Translations under genes and position numbers: made by a program
Source: Gilvimarinus japonicus
GTDB taxonomy: Bacteria; Pseudomonadota; Gammaproteobacteria; Pseudomonadales; Cellvibrionaceae
Reading direction: 5' to 3'
Length of the DNA stretch: 64,000 bases
Assembly (NCBI RefSeq): GCF_042847215.1
Contig: NZ_AP031500.1
Span: 2,418,001 to 2,482,000, forward strand
Part shown: in pieces, positions 8,263 through 18,607 of the stretch
Layout of the letters: every line of letters begins with the position of its first letter
Position numbering within the stretch: position 1 is the stretch's first letter
Notes under the pieces: model-generated
Database searches by the model: none
What the model was told of the DNA's origin: nothing
Seen by the model: the letters and a program-made list of their open reading frames with translations, nothing else

Positions 8263-10179
8263 TTAACGTTCAAAATAGGTGTAACCACGCAGGCTTTCAG
8301 AGTACGCACTTAACATACTCTGGCGCTCCGACACATTGATACGGCCATCTCGCACGGCCTGCTCTGCAGCCACCCGGAACTGGCGAAACATCTGTTGTGG
8401 GTCGTACTCGACATAACTCAACACGTCGGCAATACTGTCGCCGTGCAACTCGTGAACAAAATCGACACTACCGTCAGTGTTAATGCGCACACTGGCAACG
8501 TTGGTATCGCCAAACAAGTTGTGTAGATCACCCAGGGTCTCTTGGTAAGCCCCCACTAAAAACACACCTAAATAATACTCTTCGCCTTCTTTTACCGAGT
8601 GCAACGACAAAGTTCGAGTCTCGCCCTCTGGCCCGGCAAAGCTATCGAGTTTACCGTCACAATCGCAGGTTAAATCCGCGATAGTAGCCTGACGATTAGG
8701 CTTTTCATCCAAACGGTGTATAGGCATCACCGGAAACACTTGGTTAATTGCCCAAGAATCTGGCAACGACTGGAACACGCTAAAGTTACCGTAGTAAATA
8801 TCAGCCAGCTGTTCGGGTAGCTGCTCAAGCTCTGGCGGAATACGTTTCATCTCAGGCAGTAGCGCGACAATACGCTGCAACCCAGCAAAACAAAGGTTTT
8901 CTGCAAATGCCCGCTCGCGCAAACTCACCTCACCGCTAAAAAAGCAGTCGCGAACTTGATCACGGTAATAGATAACATCGTTATAGCTTTCTTGCAGCTT
9001 ATTTACGTTGATCGCCTTGAGGGTAAACCACAGGTTGGATACCTGCTCGTGACTCTCTTCGGGTAATTCAGACGGTACCGGGCCCGGCTCAAAGTGGCCA
9101 ACATCTAATACGTTAAACAACAGTACTGAGGTGTGCGCCACCGTGGCTCGGCCTGACTCTGTGACAATGGTCGGGTGCGGCAAGTTATGCGCGTTTAATT
9201 GTTGCGCCAACGCCTCGACGACATCGACGCAATACTCCTGCACCGAATAGTTGCGACTGTGACCACTTACGCTGCTGGTTCCGTCGTAATCAATGGCCAG
9301 ACCGCCACCAAGATCGATATAGCTGAGTGGTGCACCTTCACCAACCATGGCGATGTAATAGCGGCAAGCCTCTAAAACACCGGCGCGAATACTGCGAATA
9401 TTTGGAATTTGCGATCCTAGGTGAAAATGCAAAAGCTCTAGGCAATGCAGTAAATCAGCACTGCGTAGTTGGTCCATCACCTCGATCAGATGATTCGTCG
9501 TTAAACCGAAGAGGCTACGGTCGCCGCTATCCTCTGCCCAATGCCCTTCTACTTTTGTGGAAAGCTTTAAACGCACCCCAAGAATTGGGTCAACACCCAA
9601 CAACCGGCTACGCTCTATCACCAGCTTCACTTCGGCGACGGTCTCCAGCACAAAAATGCACTTAAAGCCCAGCTTACGAGCTTGCAAACCCAGATCAATA
9701 AACTCAGCATCTTTATAGCCATTACAAATAATCAGGCTTTCTAGGTTTTTTAAGGTCGACATGGCGATCATCAGCTCAGCCTTACTGCCAGCTTCAAGAC
9801 CATGGTTATAGCGCTCGCCAAAACGCGCAATTTCTTCGACAATATGACTTTGCTGATTCACCTTAATAGGAAACGCACCGCGATACACACCCTGGTAACC
9901 GGTCGTGGCAATGGCCTCAGCAAATGATTCGTTGAGTATACTAATACGGCTATCGACTAAGTTCTCGATACGTAACAATACGGGCATCTCCAGCCCCCGC
10001 TGCTGTAACCCATCAATAATATGGGTTAAATCAACGGACACATCCGCGGCACCTTCACCGGGCGCGCGCACTTCGACATTACCAGCGTGGTTGATACCAA
10101 AATAACCACTGCCCCACTCTTCAATACCGTAGAGCTCAGCCGAATGCTTTGCTGACCAACTATCAGAGGTTTCTTTCAA
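8263..10179 (-). CDS. speA: Biosynthetic arginine decarboxylase
   Basis: This 638-residue PLP decarboxylase converts arginine to agmatine, the first step of putrescine formation. The PLP lysine lies in GAFPIKVNQQ (K106), the usual SpeA position. HFHLGSQIPN and YIDLGGGLAIDY mark the barrel, and VTESGRATVAHTSVL is present. The C-terminal region has the expected helical extension. Full length agrees with family members of about 630-660 residues. It is first in a three-gene polyamine operon. The agmatine-to-putrescine enzymes (agmatinase, or agmatine deiminase plus N-carbamoylputrescine amidase) are not in the window. Confidence 0.95.
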   Translation of the reverse strand: MKETSDSWSAKHSAELYGIEEWGSGYFGINHAGNVEVRAPGEGAADVSVDLTHIIDGLQQRGLEMPVLLRIENLVDSRISILNESFAEAIATTGYQGVYRGAFPIKVNQQSHIVEEIARFGERYNHGLEAGSKAELMIAMSTLKNLESLIICNGYKDAEFIDLGLQARKLGFKCIFVLETVAEVKLVIERSRLLGVDPILGVRLKLSTKVEGHWAEDSGDRSLFGLTTNHLIEVMDQLRSADLLHCLELLHFHLGSQIPNIRSIRAGVLEACRYYIAMVGEGAPLSYIDLGGGLAIDYDGTSSVSGHSRNYSVQEYCVDVVEALAQQLNAHNLPHPTIVTESGRATVAHTSVLLFNVLDVGHFEPGPVPSELPEESHEQVSNLWFTLKAINVNKLQESYNDVIYYRDQVRDCFFSGEVSLRERAFAENLCFAGLQRIVALLPEMKRIPPELEQLPEQLADIYYGNFSVFQSLPDSWAINQVFPVMPIHRLDEKPNRQATIADLTCDCDGKLDSFAGPEGETRTLSLHSVKEGEEYYLGVFLVGAYQETLGDLHNLFGDTNVASVRINTDGSVDFVHELHGDSIADVLSYVEYDPQQMFRQFRVAAEQAVRDGRINVSERQSMLSAYSESLRGYTYFER

Positions 10180-10358
10180 TCGCTCAACTCCTGTTTAGGG
10201 TGTGCAGATAACGGAGAACATCCGCTCAAAGTCGCGCAATTCTCCACATTTTGGGCTAAAAGAAAAGGCTTTTGATAGCAACTTTTGCAGTTTGCTCACC
10301 ATGCCAGAGATCACCAATCTTGGCAACGCGCGAAAAATCACAATAATACCAGCCAGAT

Positions 10359-10394
10359 ACAAAAAAGGCGGCCAATTCAGGCCGCCTTTTTTGT
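10359..10394 (-). terminator. Terminator downstream of sucD
   Basis: A perfect 14-bp inverted repeat (10359-10372 and 10381-10394) with an 8-base loop has a GGCGGC core and flanking A/T runs, so it can terminate on both strands. It lies 15 bp after the sucD stop and closes the long minus-strand TCA transcript. The speA promoter must lie between here and 10179. Confidence 0.85.
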
Positions 10395-10408
10395 AACAAC
10401 TGTAAAGC

Positions 10409-11281
10409 TTACCAACCGGTCACTTCTTTCAAAGCGGTGCCGATATCGGCCAAGCTGCGCACGGTTTTTACACCGGCGTCTTCCAGCGCAGCAAACTTCT
10501 CATCAGCGGTACCTTTACCACCGGCGATAATAGCGCCAGCGTGCCCCATGCGCTTACCGGCAGGTGCGGTAACACCGGCGATGTAAGAGACAACAGGCTT
10601 GGTTACATTCGCTTTAATGAATGCCGCCGCTTCTTCTTCGGCACTACCACCAATCTCACCGATCATCACGATCGCTTCAGTCTGTGGGTCGTCTTGGAAC
10701 ATTTGCAGGATATCGATAAAGTTAGAACCGGGAATTGGATCTCCGCCGATACCAACACAGGTAGACTGACCAAAGCCGTTATCGGTGGTCTGTTTAACCG
10801 CTTCATACGTCAAAGTACCAGAGCGCGATACGATACCGACTTTACCTGGTTTGTGAATGTGACCGGGCATAATGCCGATTTTACACTCACCGGGAGTGAT
10901 CACACCGGGGCAGTTGGGACCAATCAAACGTACACCCAGCTCGTCACACTTAACTTTACAGTCAAGCATATCCAGCGTGGGGATACCTTCGGTGATACAA
11001 ACAATCAATTTGATGCCGCCGTTGGCCGCTTCCAGGATTGAGTCTTTACAAAACGGGGCTGGCACGTAAATAACAGAAGCTTCTGCGCCGGTCTCGGCAA
11101 CCGCTTCAGCAACAGTATCAAAAACAGGCAGACCTAAATGAGTCTGGCCGCCTTTACCTGGTGTTACACCGCCAACCATTTTGGTGCCGTAGGCAATCGC
11201 TTGTTCAGAGTGAAACGTTCCCTGCGAACCGGTAAAACCCTGACAGATTACTTTGGTGTCTTTATTAATTAAAACGCTCAT
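10409..11281 (-). CDS. sucD: Succinyl-CoA synthetase alpha subunit
   Basis: This 290-residue subunit of the SucC2D2-type enzyme interconverts succinyl-CoA and succinate with substrate-level phosphorylation. The CoA-binding N-terminus has GFTGSQGTFH (residues 15-24). The phosphorylated active-site histidine lies in GKRMGHAGAI (H247), equivalent to H246 in E. coli. Length is normal for the family. The gene starts one base before the sucC stop region, so the two subunits are probably translationally coupled. It is the last gene of the sdh-suc series and is followed by a strong terminator. Confidence 0.97.
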   Translation of the reverse strand: MSVLINKDTKVICQGFTGSQGTFHSEQAIAYGTKMVGGVTPGKGGQTHLGLPVFDTVAEAVAETGAEASVIYVPAPFCKDSILEAANGGIKLIVCITEGIPTLDMLDCKVKCDELGVRLIGPNCPGVITPGECKIGIMPGHIHKPGKVGIVSRSGTLTYEAVKQTTDNGFGQSTCVGIGGDPIPGSNFIDILQMFQDDPQTEAIVMIGEIGGSAEEEAAAFIKANVTKPVVSYIAGVTAPAGKRMGHAGAIIAGGKGTADEKFAALEDAGVKTVRSLADIGTALKEVTGW

Positions 11282-12448
11282 TTACTTGCCCTCCGCTGCT
11301 TTTACTACTTGCTCGGCAGCATCAGTCAAACTGGTCGCAGCAATAATATTCAGACCACTGTCAGCCAGCACTTTAGCACCCAGCTCAGCATTGTTACCTT
11401 CAAGGCGAACCACAACGGGTACTTTAACGCCTACTTCTTCAACTGCACCAATCACGCCTTCGGCGATTAAGTCGCAGCGAACAATACCGCCGAAAATGTT
11501 AATTAAAACAGCTTTTACATTTTCGTCAGACAGAATAATTTTAAACGCTTCAACAACGCGCTCTTTGGTTGCACCGCCGCCTACGTCAAGGAAGTTGGCA
11601 GGCGCGCCGCCGTGCAATTTAACGATATCCATGGTACCCATGGCCAAGCCAGCACCGTTAACCATGCAGCCGATATTGCCATCAAGCGCGACATAGTTAA
11701 GCTCCCATTTGGCAGCGTGCGCTTCGCGCTCGTCTTCTTGCGAAGGATCGTGCATTTCACGCAGGTCAGCGTGACGATACAATGCGTTACCATCGATAGC
11801 GACTTTGGCGTCTAGGCAATGCAAGTCGCCAGCGGGCGTAATAACCAGCGGGTTAACTTCAATCAACGCGAGGTCTTTTTCTTTAAACAATTTTGCCAAA
11901 CCTAAAAAGATCTGAACAAACTGTTTAACTTGTTTGCCTTCAAGACCCAGTTTAAATGCCAACTCACGACCTTGGTAAGGCTGCGCACCGGCCAGCGGAT
12001 CAACAGTCGCCTTAAGAATCTTTTCTGGTGTTTCCTCGGCCACTTTCTCGATCTCTACACCACCTTCGGTAGAAGCCATAAACACAATACGACGGCTCGA
12101 GCGATCAAGCACTGCACCCAAGTACAGCTCTTTGTCGATATCGGTGCAGGTTTCAACCAAAATACGGCTAACCGGCTGACCCTTCTCGTCGGTCTGATAG
12201 GTCACCAAGTTTTTGCCCAGCCACTGCTTGGCAAACGCTTCGATTTCACCTTTGGTTTTAACCAATTTTACACCACCAGCTTTACCGCGGCCGCCGGCGT
12301 GAACCTGAGCTTTTACGACAAACTCACTGCCGCCAATTGTGTCAGCTGCTGCTGCCGCTTCGGCAGGAGTCTGTGCTGCTACACCCTGGGAGACGGGTAA
12401 ACCATATTGCGCAAACAACTGTTTGCCTTGGTACTCATGCAAATTCAT
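11282..12448 (-). CDS. sucC: Succinyl-CoA synthetase beta subunit
   Basis: This 388-residue ATP-grasp subunit carries the nucleotide site of succinyl-CoA synthetase. It begins with the canonical MNLHEYQGKQLFAQYGLPV. It contains VKAQVHAGGRGKAGGVK (about residues 45-61) for nucleotide binding, EVNPLV near 198, and GNIGCMVNGAGLAMGTMD plus the CoA-ligase-like INIFGGI segment near the C-terminus. It abuts sucD directly. A 210-bp gap to lpd upstream holds no recognisable gene, and an internal promoter there is possible but not visible. Confidence 0.97.
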   Translation of the reverse strand: MNLHEYQGKQLFAQYGLPVSQGVAAQTPAEAAAAADTIGGSEFVVKAQVHAGGRGKAGGVKLVKTKGEIEAFAKQWLGKNLVTYQTDEKGQPVSRILVETCTDIDKELYLGAVLDRSSRRIVFMASTEGGVEIEKVAEETPEKILKATVDPLAGAQPYQGRELAFKLGLEGKQVKQFVQIFLGLAKLFKEKDLALIEVNPLVITPAGDLHCLDAKVAIDGNALYRHADLREMHDPSQEDEREAHAAKWELNYVALDGNIGCMVNGAGLAMGTMDIVKLHGGAPANFLDVGGGATKERVVEAFKIILSDENVKAVLINIFGGIVRCDLIAEGVIGAVEEVGVKVPVVVRLEGNNAELGAKVLADSGLNIIAATSLTDAAEQVVKAAEGK

Positions 12449-12658
12449 GATGTTCTTCCGTTCTGTTAACGTGACTTAAAAACTGCTAGCAGGCCAGCGA
12501 AATCTGCAACCTCAGTACAGCAAACATACCAAGGCACATCGTGCCTACCCCTGGTTTCTTCCCGATCGCGCCTCTAGTGGCTCTAGGTCGCGACCACAGA
12601 GCCAACTCGACAGCGTTTACCATCGAGAGACTCAGTGCTTCATCGTTGTTTTAAATAA

Positions 12659-14113
12659 TTATTTTTTGCGCTTGCGATTTGGCATGTGGATGGCGTGACC
12701 CGCCACTGCCAATGCTGCTTCTTTGACGGCCTCAGAGAAGGTCGGGTGACCAAACACAGTCATTCCGATATCTTCAGCACTGGCGCCAAATTCCATTGCG
12801 ATTGCAACTTCTTGGATTAGATCCGATGCGCTTGGGCCCACGATGTGGCAACCCAAAATACGATCGGTCTCAGCGTGTGCAATCATTTTAACCATACCCT
12901 CTGGCTGATCAGCGGCAACCGCGCGACCAATAGCCAAGAACGGGAAGGTACCTACCTCGTAGGGCTCGCCTTCCGCTTTTAGCTGCTCTTCGGTTTTACC
13001 GACGGATGCAACCTCTGGGTGAGTGTAGATCACATTGGGGATGATGTCGTAGTTCACCAAAGGTTTTTGGCCGGCAATACGCTCGGCAACCATAACACCC
13101 TCTTCAGAACCTTTGTGCGCCAACATGGGGCCGCGCACAACATCCCCGACAGCCCAGACGCCGGGAGCGTCGGTAGAACATAAATCGTTGACGTAAATAA
13201 AGCCACGCTCATCCAAGTTTACGCCACTGTCTTCAGACAATAGACCTTCGGTGAAGGGCTTGCGACCTACACAAACAATCAGCTTATCAAAGGTTTCTTG
13301 CTGCTCATTACCGTCTTTATCGGTAAAGGTCACCGTAACTTCTTTTTTCTTACCTTTGCCTTTAACTTCCGAGCCGGTCACACGACAGCTAAGACGAATG
13401 TCCAAACCTTGCTTGCCAAAAATCTTGAATGATTCCTTGGCAATCTGCTGGTCCATTATCGCGAGGAAGTTATCCATCGCTTCCAACAACACAACCTCAG
13501 ACCCCAAACGTTTCCAGACACTACCCAGCTCAAGCCCGATGACACCGGCACCGATAACACCCAAACGCTTAGGCACTTCGGTAAATTCCAATGCACCTGT
13601 AGAGTCAACGATCACATCGTTATCCACTGGAGCCACACCGATATTGACCGGCACCGAGCCCGAGGCCAAAATAACGTTTTCGGCCTCTAGGGTTTCTGTT
13701 TTGCCATCGTTATTGGTGTATTCGACTTTTTTGCCGGCAAGCAACTTACCGGTACCAAACAAGCTAGTAACTTTGTTTGCCTGAAACAAACCACCAATAC
13801 CGCCTGACATCTGCTCTACGACTTTGTTTTTACGCTCGATCATGGCGGGCACGTCGATGGCCAACTTACCGGTAGAGATACCGTGCTTGCTAAAAGAAAC
13901 TTCCGCTTCGTGGTATTTCTCTGAGCTATCCAGCAAAGCTTTTGACGGGATACAGCCAACGTTCAGACAAGTACCACCATTTACACCTTTACCTTTCCCG
14001 TCCTTCCACTTTTCAATACAGGCGGTTTTTAAACCCAACTGTGCAGCGCGAATGGCAGCCACATAACCGGCCGGACCAGAACCAATTACAATCACATCGT
14101 ATTTGTCAGACAT
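12659..14113 (-). CDS. lpd: Dihydrolipoamide dehydrogenase (E3)
   Basis: This 484-residue FAD/NAD disulfide oxidoreductase reoxidises lipoyl groups of 2-oxoglutarate dehydrogenase and probably other 2-oxoacid complexes. The FAD motif GSGPAGYVAA (residues 11-20) and the redox pair in GGTCLNVGCIPSK (C49 and C54) are intact. A second GxGxxG appears in GVIGAGVIGLELGS, and the dimerisation domain ends with HPTFSEAVKEA. The start ATG is followed by a normal N-terminus. Placement between sucB and sucC matches the Pseudomonas lpdG arrangement. The C-terminus is basic (RKRKK). Confidence 0.97.
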   Translation of the reverse strand: MSDKYDVIVIGSGPAGYVAAIRAAQLGLKTACIEKWKDGKGKGVNGGTCLNVGCIPSKALLDSSEKYHEAEVSFSKHGISTGKLAIDVPAMIERKNKVVEQMSGGIGGLFQANKVTSLFGTGKLLAGKKVEYTNNDGKTETLEAENVILASGSVPVNIGVAPVDNDVIVDSTGALEFTEVPKRLGVIGAGVIGLELGSVWKRLGSEVVLLEAMDNFLAIMDQQIAKESFKIFGKQGLDIRLSCRVTGSEVKGKGKKKEVTVTFTDKDGNEQQETFDKLIVCVGRKPFTEGLLSEDSGVNLDERGFIYVNDLCSTDAPGVWAVGDVVRGPMLAHKGSEEGVMVAERIAGQKPLVNYDIIPNVIYTHPEVASVGKTEEQLKAEGEPYEVGTFPFLAIGRAVAADQPEGMVKMIAHAETDRILGCHIVGPSASDLIQEVAIAMEFGASAEDIGMTVFGHPTFSEAVKEAALAVAGHAIHMPNRKRKK

Positions 14114-14210
14114 AGTCGTTTCCCAAAAATTTTAGCGTAGCCGGCGTTGGTGTTCCGGCAAAATGTTTATCCGGCCAACCGGTAAGCCGGCCGGAGCGAG
14201 TGCACCCGAA

Positions 14211-15455
14211 TTAAATTTCTAACAGGATGCGCGCTGGATCTTCCAGGAGCTCTTTAATCGCCACCAGGAACTGCACAGCCTCTTTACCGTCGATCAGACG
14301 GTGATCGTAAGACAGCGCCAAATACATCATTGGTCGAATCTTAACTTCACCATTAACGGCCATTGGACGCTCTTGGATTTTGTGCATGCCCAAGATAGCC
14401 GTTTGCGGCAGGTTCAAAATAGGCGTCGACAGCAGTGAACCAAACACACCACCGTTGGTGATCGTAAAGGTTCCACCGGTCATTTCATCGATGCCCAGCT
14501 TACCGTCACGGGCACGTAAACCGAAATCGCGAATCGTCGATTCCACTTCGGCAATGCTCATGTTTTCGGTGCTGCGCAATACCGGCACAACCAAACCTTT
14601 CTCGGTCGAGACCGCGACACCGATATCTTGATAGCCGTGATAAACAACGTCGTTGTCGTCCAACGAGGCATTAACCGCAGGAAAACGCTTCAGCGCTTCT
14701 GTCGCCGCTTTAACAAAAAAGCCCATAAAGCCCAAACGAGTGCCATTATGAATTTTTTCAAACTTGTCTTTGTATTGTTTGCGCAGCTCCATTACCGGAC
14801 CCATATCAACCTCGTTAAAGGTAGTGAGCATCGCGGTAGTGCTGGTAGCCTCTAAAAGACGCTCGGCAATACGCTTGCGCAAACGTGTCATAGGTACGCG
14901 TTTTTCTACTCGGTCACCCTCTGGCGCAGCAGGTGCCGCTGCAGCCGGCGTAGGAGCTGCCGCCGCAGGCTTAGAGTCGCCCGATTTAACGTGATTTAAG
15001 ACATCTTCTTTCGTAACGCGGCCATCTTTGCCGGTACCTTTAACAGATGCTGGATTCACGTTGTTTTCGTCGGCAATTTTACGCGCGGCTGGGCTCAAAA
15101 TTTTATCGCCCGCATCGCCACTCTCAGGGGCAGAACTGTCGTCTTTTTGCTCGGCAGACGCTTCTTTTGCGTCACCTTTCTCATCGCTGTCTGAGTCGGC
15201 TTTGGCCGAGCCGCCAGCGCCGGCCTCGAACTTAGCAATCACTTCGTTGCTAAGTACGGTATCGCCTTCGCCTTTTAACACTTCCGTTAACGCACCGTCA
15301 GCGGGGGCAACCACTTCCAGTACCACTTTATCTGTTTCAATATCGACGATCAGCTCATCACGCGAAACCGCTTCACCTGGCTGTTTGTGCCAGGTCGCAA
15401 TGGTCCCGTCCTGAACAGATTCGGGAAAAGTAGGGGCTTTAATATCAGTACTCAT
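14211..15455 (-). CDS. sucB: 2-oxoglutarate dehydrogenase E2, dihydrolipoyl succinyltransferase
   Basis: This 414-residue core acyltransferase of the 2-oxoglutarate dehydrogenase complex has three visible domains. The lipoyl domain (about 1-78) carries the lipoylated lysine in DIETDKVVLE. The peripheral subunit-binding domain lies around residues 120-155 (LSPAARKIADEN). The catalytic domain ends with SYDHRLIDGKEAV (active-site histidine). Acidic and Ala/Pro-rich linkers join them. It lies 46 bp downstream of sucA on the same strand, and lpd follows after 97 bp. Confidence 0.97.
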   Translation of the reverse strand: MSTDIKAPTFPESVQDGTIATWHKQPGEAVSRDELIVDIETDKVVLEVVAPADGALTEVLKGEGDTVLSNEVIAKFEAGAGGSAKADSDSDEKGDAKEASAEQKDDSSAPESGDAGDKILSPAARKIADENNVNPASVKGTGKDGRVTKEDVLNHVKSGDSKPAAAAPTPAAAAPAAPEGDRVEKRVPMTRLRKRIAERLLEATSTTAMLTTFNEVDMGPVMELRKQYKDKFEKIHNGTRLGFMGFFVKAATEALKRFPAVNASLDDNDVVYHGYQDIGVAVSTEKGLVVPVLRSTENMSIAEVESTIRDFGLRARDGKLGIDEMTGGTFTITNGGVFGSLLSTPILNLPQTAILGMHKIQERPMAVNGEVKIRPMMYLALSYDHRLIDGKEAVQFLVAIKELLEDPARILLEI

Positions 15456-15501
15456 TACGTGTCCTTAGCTTTCGCTAGTTTTCTGTGCTGCAGTTTGCGT
15501 G

Positions 15502-18333
15502 TCAAACACTCAATGCTTCGTTGATAAAACGTTTTTGTTCTTCCAGGTGCACCGAGGCATAACCCGCTGCTGGTGCGGCCGATGGATCGCGACCCACGTA
15601 ACCTAAAAACAACTCGGGGTTTAAGTCGTACACAACGCGGCGCATATGGTGTTGGCTCGAATACCAAGCACCTTGGTTCATTGGCTCTTCCTGACACCAC
15701 ATAACGTCTTTAACGTTGGCAAAAGGGGCAAGCGCCGCTTTAAGCTCTTCTTCTGGGAACGGATACAACTGTTCCAGACGAATCAATGCGACGTCATCCT
15801 GTTCGCGCTTGATGCGCTCCTCTAACAGGTGGTAGTAAACCTTACCGCTGCAAAGTACAACGCGCTTGGCTTTGGCCGGATCAATGTCTTTCTCGCCAAT
15901 CACATTTTGGAATGTGCCCTCGGATAACTCCTCAATGCTGGAGGTTGCCAGCGGGTGACGGAGAATCCATTTTGGACTCATGACCACCAGCGGGCGACGC
16001 ATTGGCCGAATCGCCTGACGACGCAGCATATGAAACACCTGCGCAGGTGTCGTGGGGATACACACCTGAATATTATGCTCGGCACACAGCTGCATAAAGC
16101 GCTCGAGACGCGCAGATGAGTGCTCAGGGCCCTGCCCTTCATAACCGTGCGGCAATAACATTGTCAGGCCACACAGGCGGCCCCACTTGTGTTCGCCACT
16201 GGTGATAAACTGGTCAATCACCACTTGTGCACCGTTGGCAAAATCACCAAACTGCGCTTCCCAAATTACCAAACCTTTGGGCATGGTAGTGGCATAACCA
16301 TATTCAAACGCGAGCACAGCTTCTTCGGATAAATACGAATCGTACAAATCAAAAGCGGGCTGCTCTTCGTTCATATGTGCCAGTGGAGTGTAACTGGTGC
16401 CATCTTTTTGGCTGTGTATCACCGCATGGCGATGCGAAAACGTTCCGCGGCCAACGTCTTGACCGGTCAAGCGAACCTGAAAACCTTGCTCTAGCAACGT
16501 GGCGTAAGCGAGTGTCTCACCAAACCCCCAGTTGATAGGCAGCGCGCCGCCAGCCATTTTACGCCGATCGTCGTAAATCTTTGACACTTGGCGTTGTAAT
16601 ACCACACCGTCTGGCACGTCACACATTTTGTAAGCAGCCGCTTGCAGTGCTTTCAACTCGTAGCCGGTCTCGGCCGGTGTTTGCCAGTCGTGACCAATAT
16701 AAGGCGACCAATCGACAAACAGTGAACTGTCAGGCTCCGACACCAAACCACTGGCCACACTTTCGCCGCGATCGAGTGCTGCGCGATAGTCGTCCATCAT
16801 TTTGGCCGACTCTTCTTTGCTCACTACATTCGCCTCAATCATGGCGTCGGAGTAAAGCGTGCGTACGGTTTTATGGTTGCGAATTTTTTTGTACATCACC
16901 GGCTGAGTCGACGACGGATCATCGGCCTCGTTGTGGCCGCGACGACGATAACAAACCAGATCAATAACAACGTCTTTGTGAAACTCGTAACGATAGTCTG
17001 TCGCCAACTGAGCCACAAACAACACCGCTTCCGGGTCATCGGCATTCACGTGAAAAATCGGCGCCTCAACCATTTTTGCGGTATCGGTGCAGTACTCCGA
17101 CGAGCGCGCATCTTCGCGGCGGCTGGTGGTAAAGCCCACTTGGTTGTTAATCACCAAGTGCAGCGTGCCGCCGGTTTTATAGGCGCGGGTTTGAGACATC
17201 TGGAACGTCTCCATCACCACGCCCTGCCCGGCAAAAGCTGCGTCGCCGTGCACAACGATCGGCACAACTTTATGGCCCACATGGTCATCGCGACGATCTT
17301 GGCGAGCGCGTACCGACCCTTCAACCACAGGCGAAACAATTTCTAGGTGCGACGGGTTAAACGCCATCGCCATATGAATCTCACCGCCAGGGGTCATCAC
17401 ATTAGAGGAAAAGCCTTGGTGGTATTTCACATCGCCCGAGGTATCGACCAGGCGTTTACCTTCAAACTCACCAAACAACTCAGCAGGGCTTTTACCAAAC
17501 ACATTCACCAAGGTGTTAAGACGACCACGGTGAGCCATGCCCAACACGATCTCTTTGGCGCCGTAAGAACCTGAGCGTTTTACTACCGCGTCAACCAGCG
17601 GAATAAAACTCTCGCCACCCTCTAGACCAAAACGTTTGGTACCCGGGTATTTACTGTCCAGGTGGCGCTCAAGCCCCTCGGCCGCGGTCAGGCGCTCTAA
17701 CACCGACAACTTCTGCTCGGCGTTATAAGTCGGCTTGGATCGCACGCTCTCAAGCCGTTGCTGCAGCCACTGTTTTTCGGCCAAGTTGGTAATATGCATG
17801 ATTTCTGGGCCGATGTGACCACAATAGGTCTGCTCTAACGCCTCGACAATTTCTCGTAGCGGAGCGGCATCTTTACCAATGAACATGGTGCCGGTTTGAA
17901 AGGTAGTATCGAGATCGGCTGTGGTTAAGCCGTGATAGGCCAAGTCCAGATCGGGAACTGTCTCGCGCTCCATAATGCCGAGAGGGTCGAGCTTGGCGCG
18001 CTGGTGACCGCGGAAACGGTAAGAGCTAATCAGTTGTAGGACTTTAACCTGCTTGCGCTCATGCTCAATAGAGATGGCTGAGGCAGCGGTTGGCGAGGCG
18101 CTGTGCGAGCGGTTTTTAGCCAGCTGCGCAAACTGCTCGCGAATGACCGAGTGTGGTGAGTCTTGCGAGACCACCCCCTCGACTCGGGGCAACTGATCAA
18201 AGTATTCGCGCCACTGCTCTGGCACGCCGTTAGGATCGTGTAAATAAATATCGTAGAGGTCTTCCACATACGAAGCATTCCCACCAGATATATGGGACGT
18301 ACTCCATAGCCTCTCCATAATGCTGTCTTGCAT
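15502..18333 (-). CDS. sucA: 2-oxoglutarate dehydrogenase E1
   Basis: This thiamine-diphosphate enzyme of about 943 residues decarboxylates 2-oxoglutarate and passes the succinyl group to SucB. The ATG at 18333 (MQDSIMERLWS) was chosen because it matches the Pseudomonas N-terminus and has an AGGTGG site just upstream; a GTG nine bases earlier is in frame. Features include the N-terminal helical segment for E2 binding, GMAHRGRLNTLVNV, GDAAFAGQGVVMET for ThDP/Mg binding, and the transketolase-type GRGTFSHRHAV with MNEEQPAF. A 265-bp gap with no recognisable gene separates it from sdhB and may hold a separate suc promoter. Confidence 0.96.
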   Translation of the reverse strand: MQDSIMERLWSTSHISGGNASYVEDLYDIYLHDPNGVPEQWREYFDQLPRVEGVVSQDSPHSVIREQFAQLAKNRSHSASPTAASAISIEHERKQVKVLQLISSYRFRGHQRAKLDPLGIMERETVPDLDLAYHGLTTADLDTTFQTGTMFIGKDAAPLREIVEALEQTYCGHIGPEIMHITNLAEKQWLQQRLESVRSKPTYNAEQKLSVLERLTAAEGLERHLDSKYPGTKRFGLEGGESFIPLVDAVVKRSGSYGAKEIVLGMAHRGRLNTLVNVFGKSPAELFGEFEGKRLVDTSGDVKYHQGFSSNVMTPGGEIHMAMAFNPSHLEIVSPVVEGSVRARQDRRDDHVGHKVVPIVVHGDAAFAGQGVVMETFQMSQTRAYKTGGTLHLVINNQVGFTTSRREDARSSEYCTDTAKMVEAPIFHVNADDPEAVLFVAQLATDYRYEFHKDVVIDLVCYRRRGHNEADDPSSTQPVMYKKIRNHKTVRTLYSDAMIEANVVSKEESAKMMDDYRAALDRGESVASGLVSEPDSSLFVDWSPYIGHDWQTPAETGYELKALQAAAYKMCDVPDGVVLQRQVSKIYDDRRKMAGGALPINWGFGETLAYATLLEQGFQVRLTGQDVGRGTFSHRHAVIHSQKDGTSYTPLAHMNEEQPAFDLYDSYLSEEAVLAFEYGYATTMPKGLVIWEAQFGDFANGAQVVIDQFITSGEHKWGRLCGLTMLLPHGYEGQGPEHSSARLERFMQLCAEHNIQVCIPTTPAQVFHMLRRQAIRPMRRPLVVMSPKWILRHPLATSSIEELSEGTFQNVIGEKDIDPAKAKRVVLCSGKVYYHLLEERIKREQDDVALIRLEQLYPFPEEELKAALAPFANVKDVMWCQEEPMNQGAWYSSQHHMRRVVYDLNPELFLGYVGRDPSAAPAAGYASVHLEEQKRFINEALSV

Positions 18334-18607
18334 TCCACCCACCTTTTTACGGGGATTATCCGGTCAGCCGCACGCAAGCCAGGTCAGGCTCGCGAGTTTG
18401 ACAGACTGAACAGGCTCAGGTGATGCCCTAAGCCCCCCTGCTATAAATAGCCGTTAGCTTCCAAAACGCGCCCCGCTTGTGGCCGGGCCCGCCGCTTAAT
18501 CGCACCATTTCAGAGTTTGGCACATACACAAATGCGCCGCAGGCTGTAACAACACATTACAACCGGGCAGCGCATCTGTTTACTCGTTCATATAACCCGA
18601 CTCCGCG

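Noticed and set aside
8238..8309. Longer start for the carboxy(nor)spermidine dehydrogenase
   Set aside because: The upstream codons overlap speA, and the Rossmann motif starts just after the ATG at 8237, which has a strong AGAGGAAAGG site.
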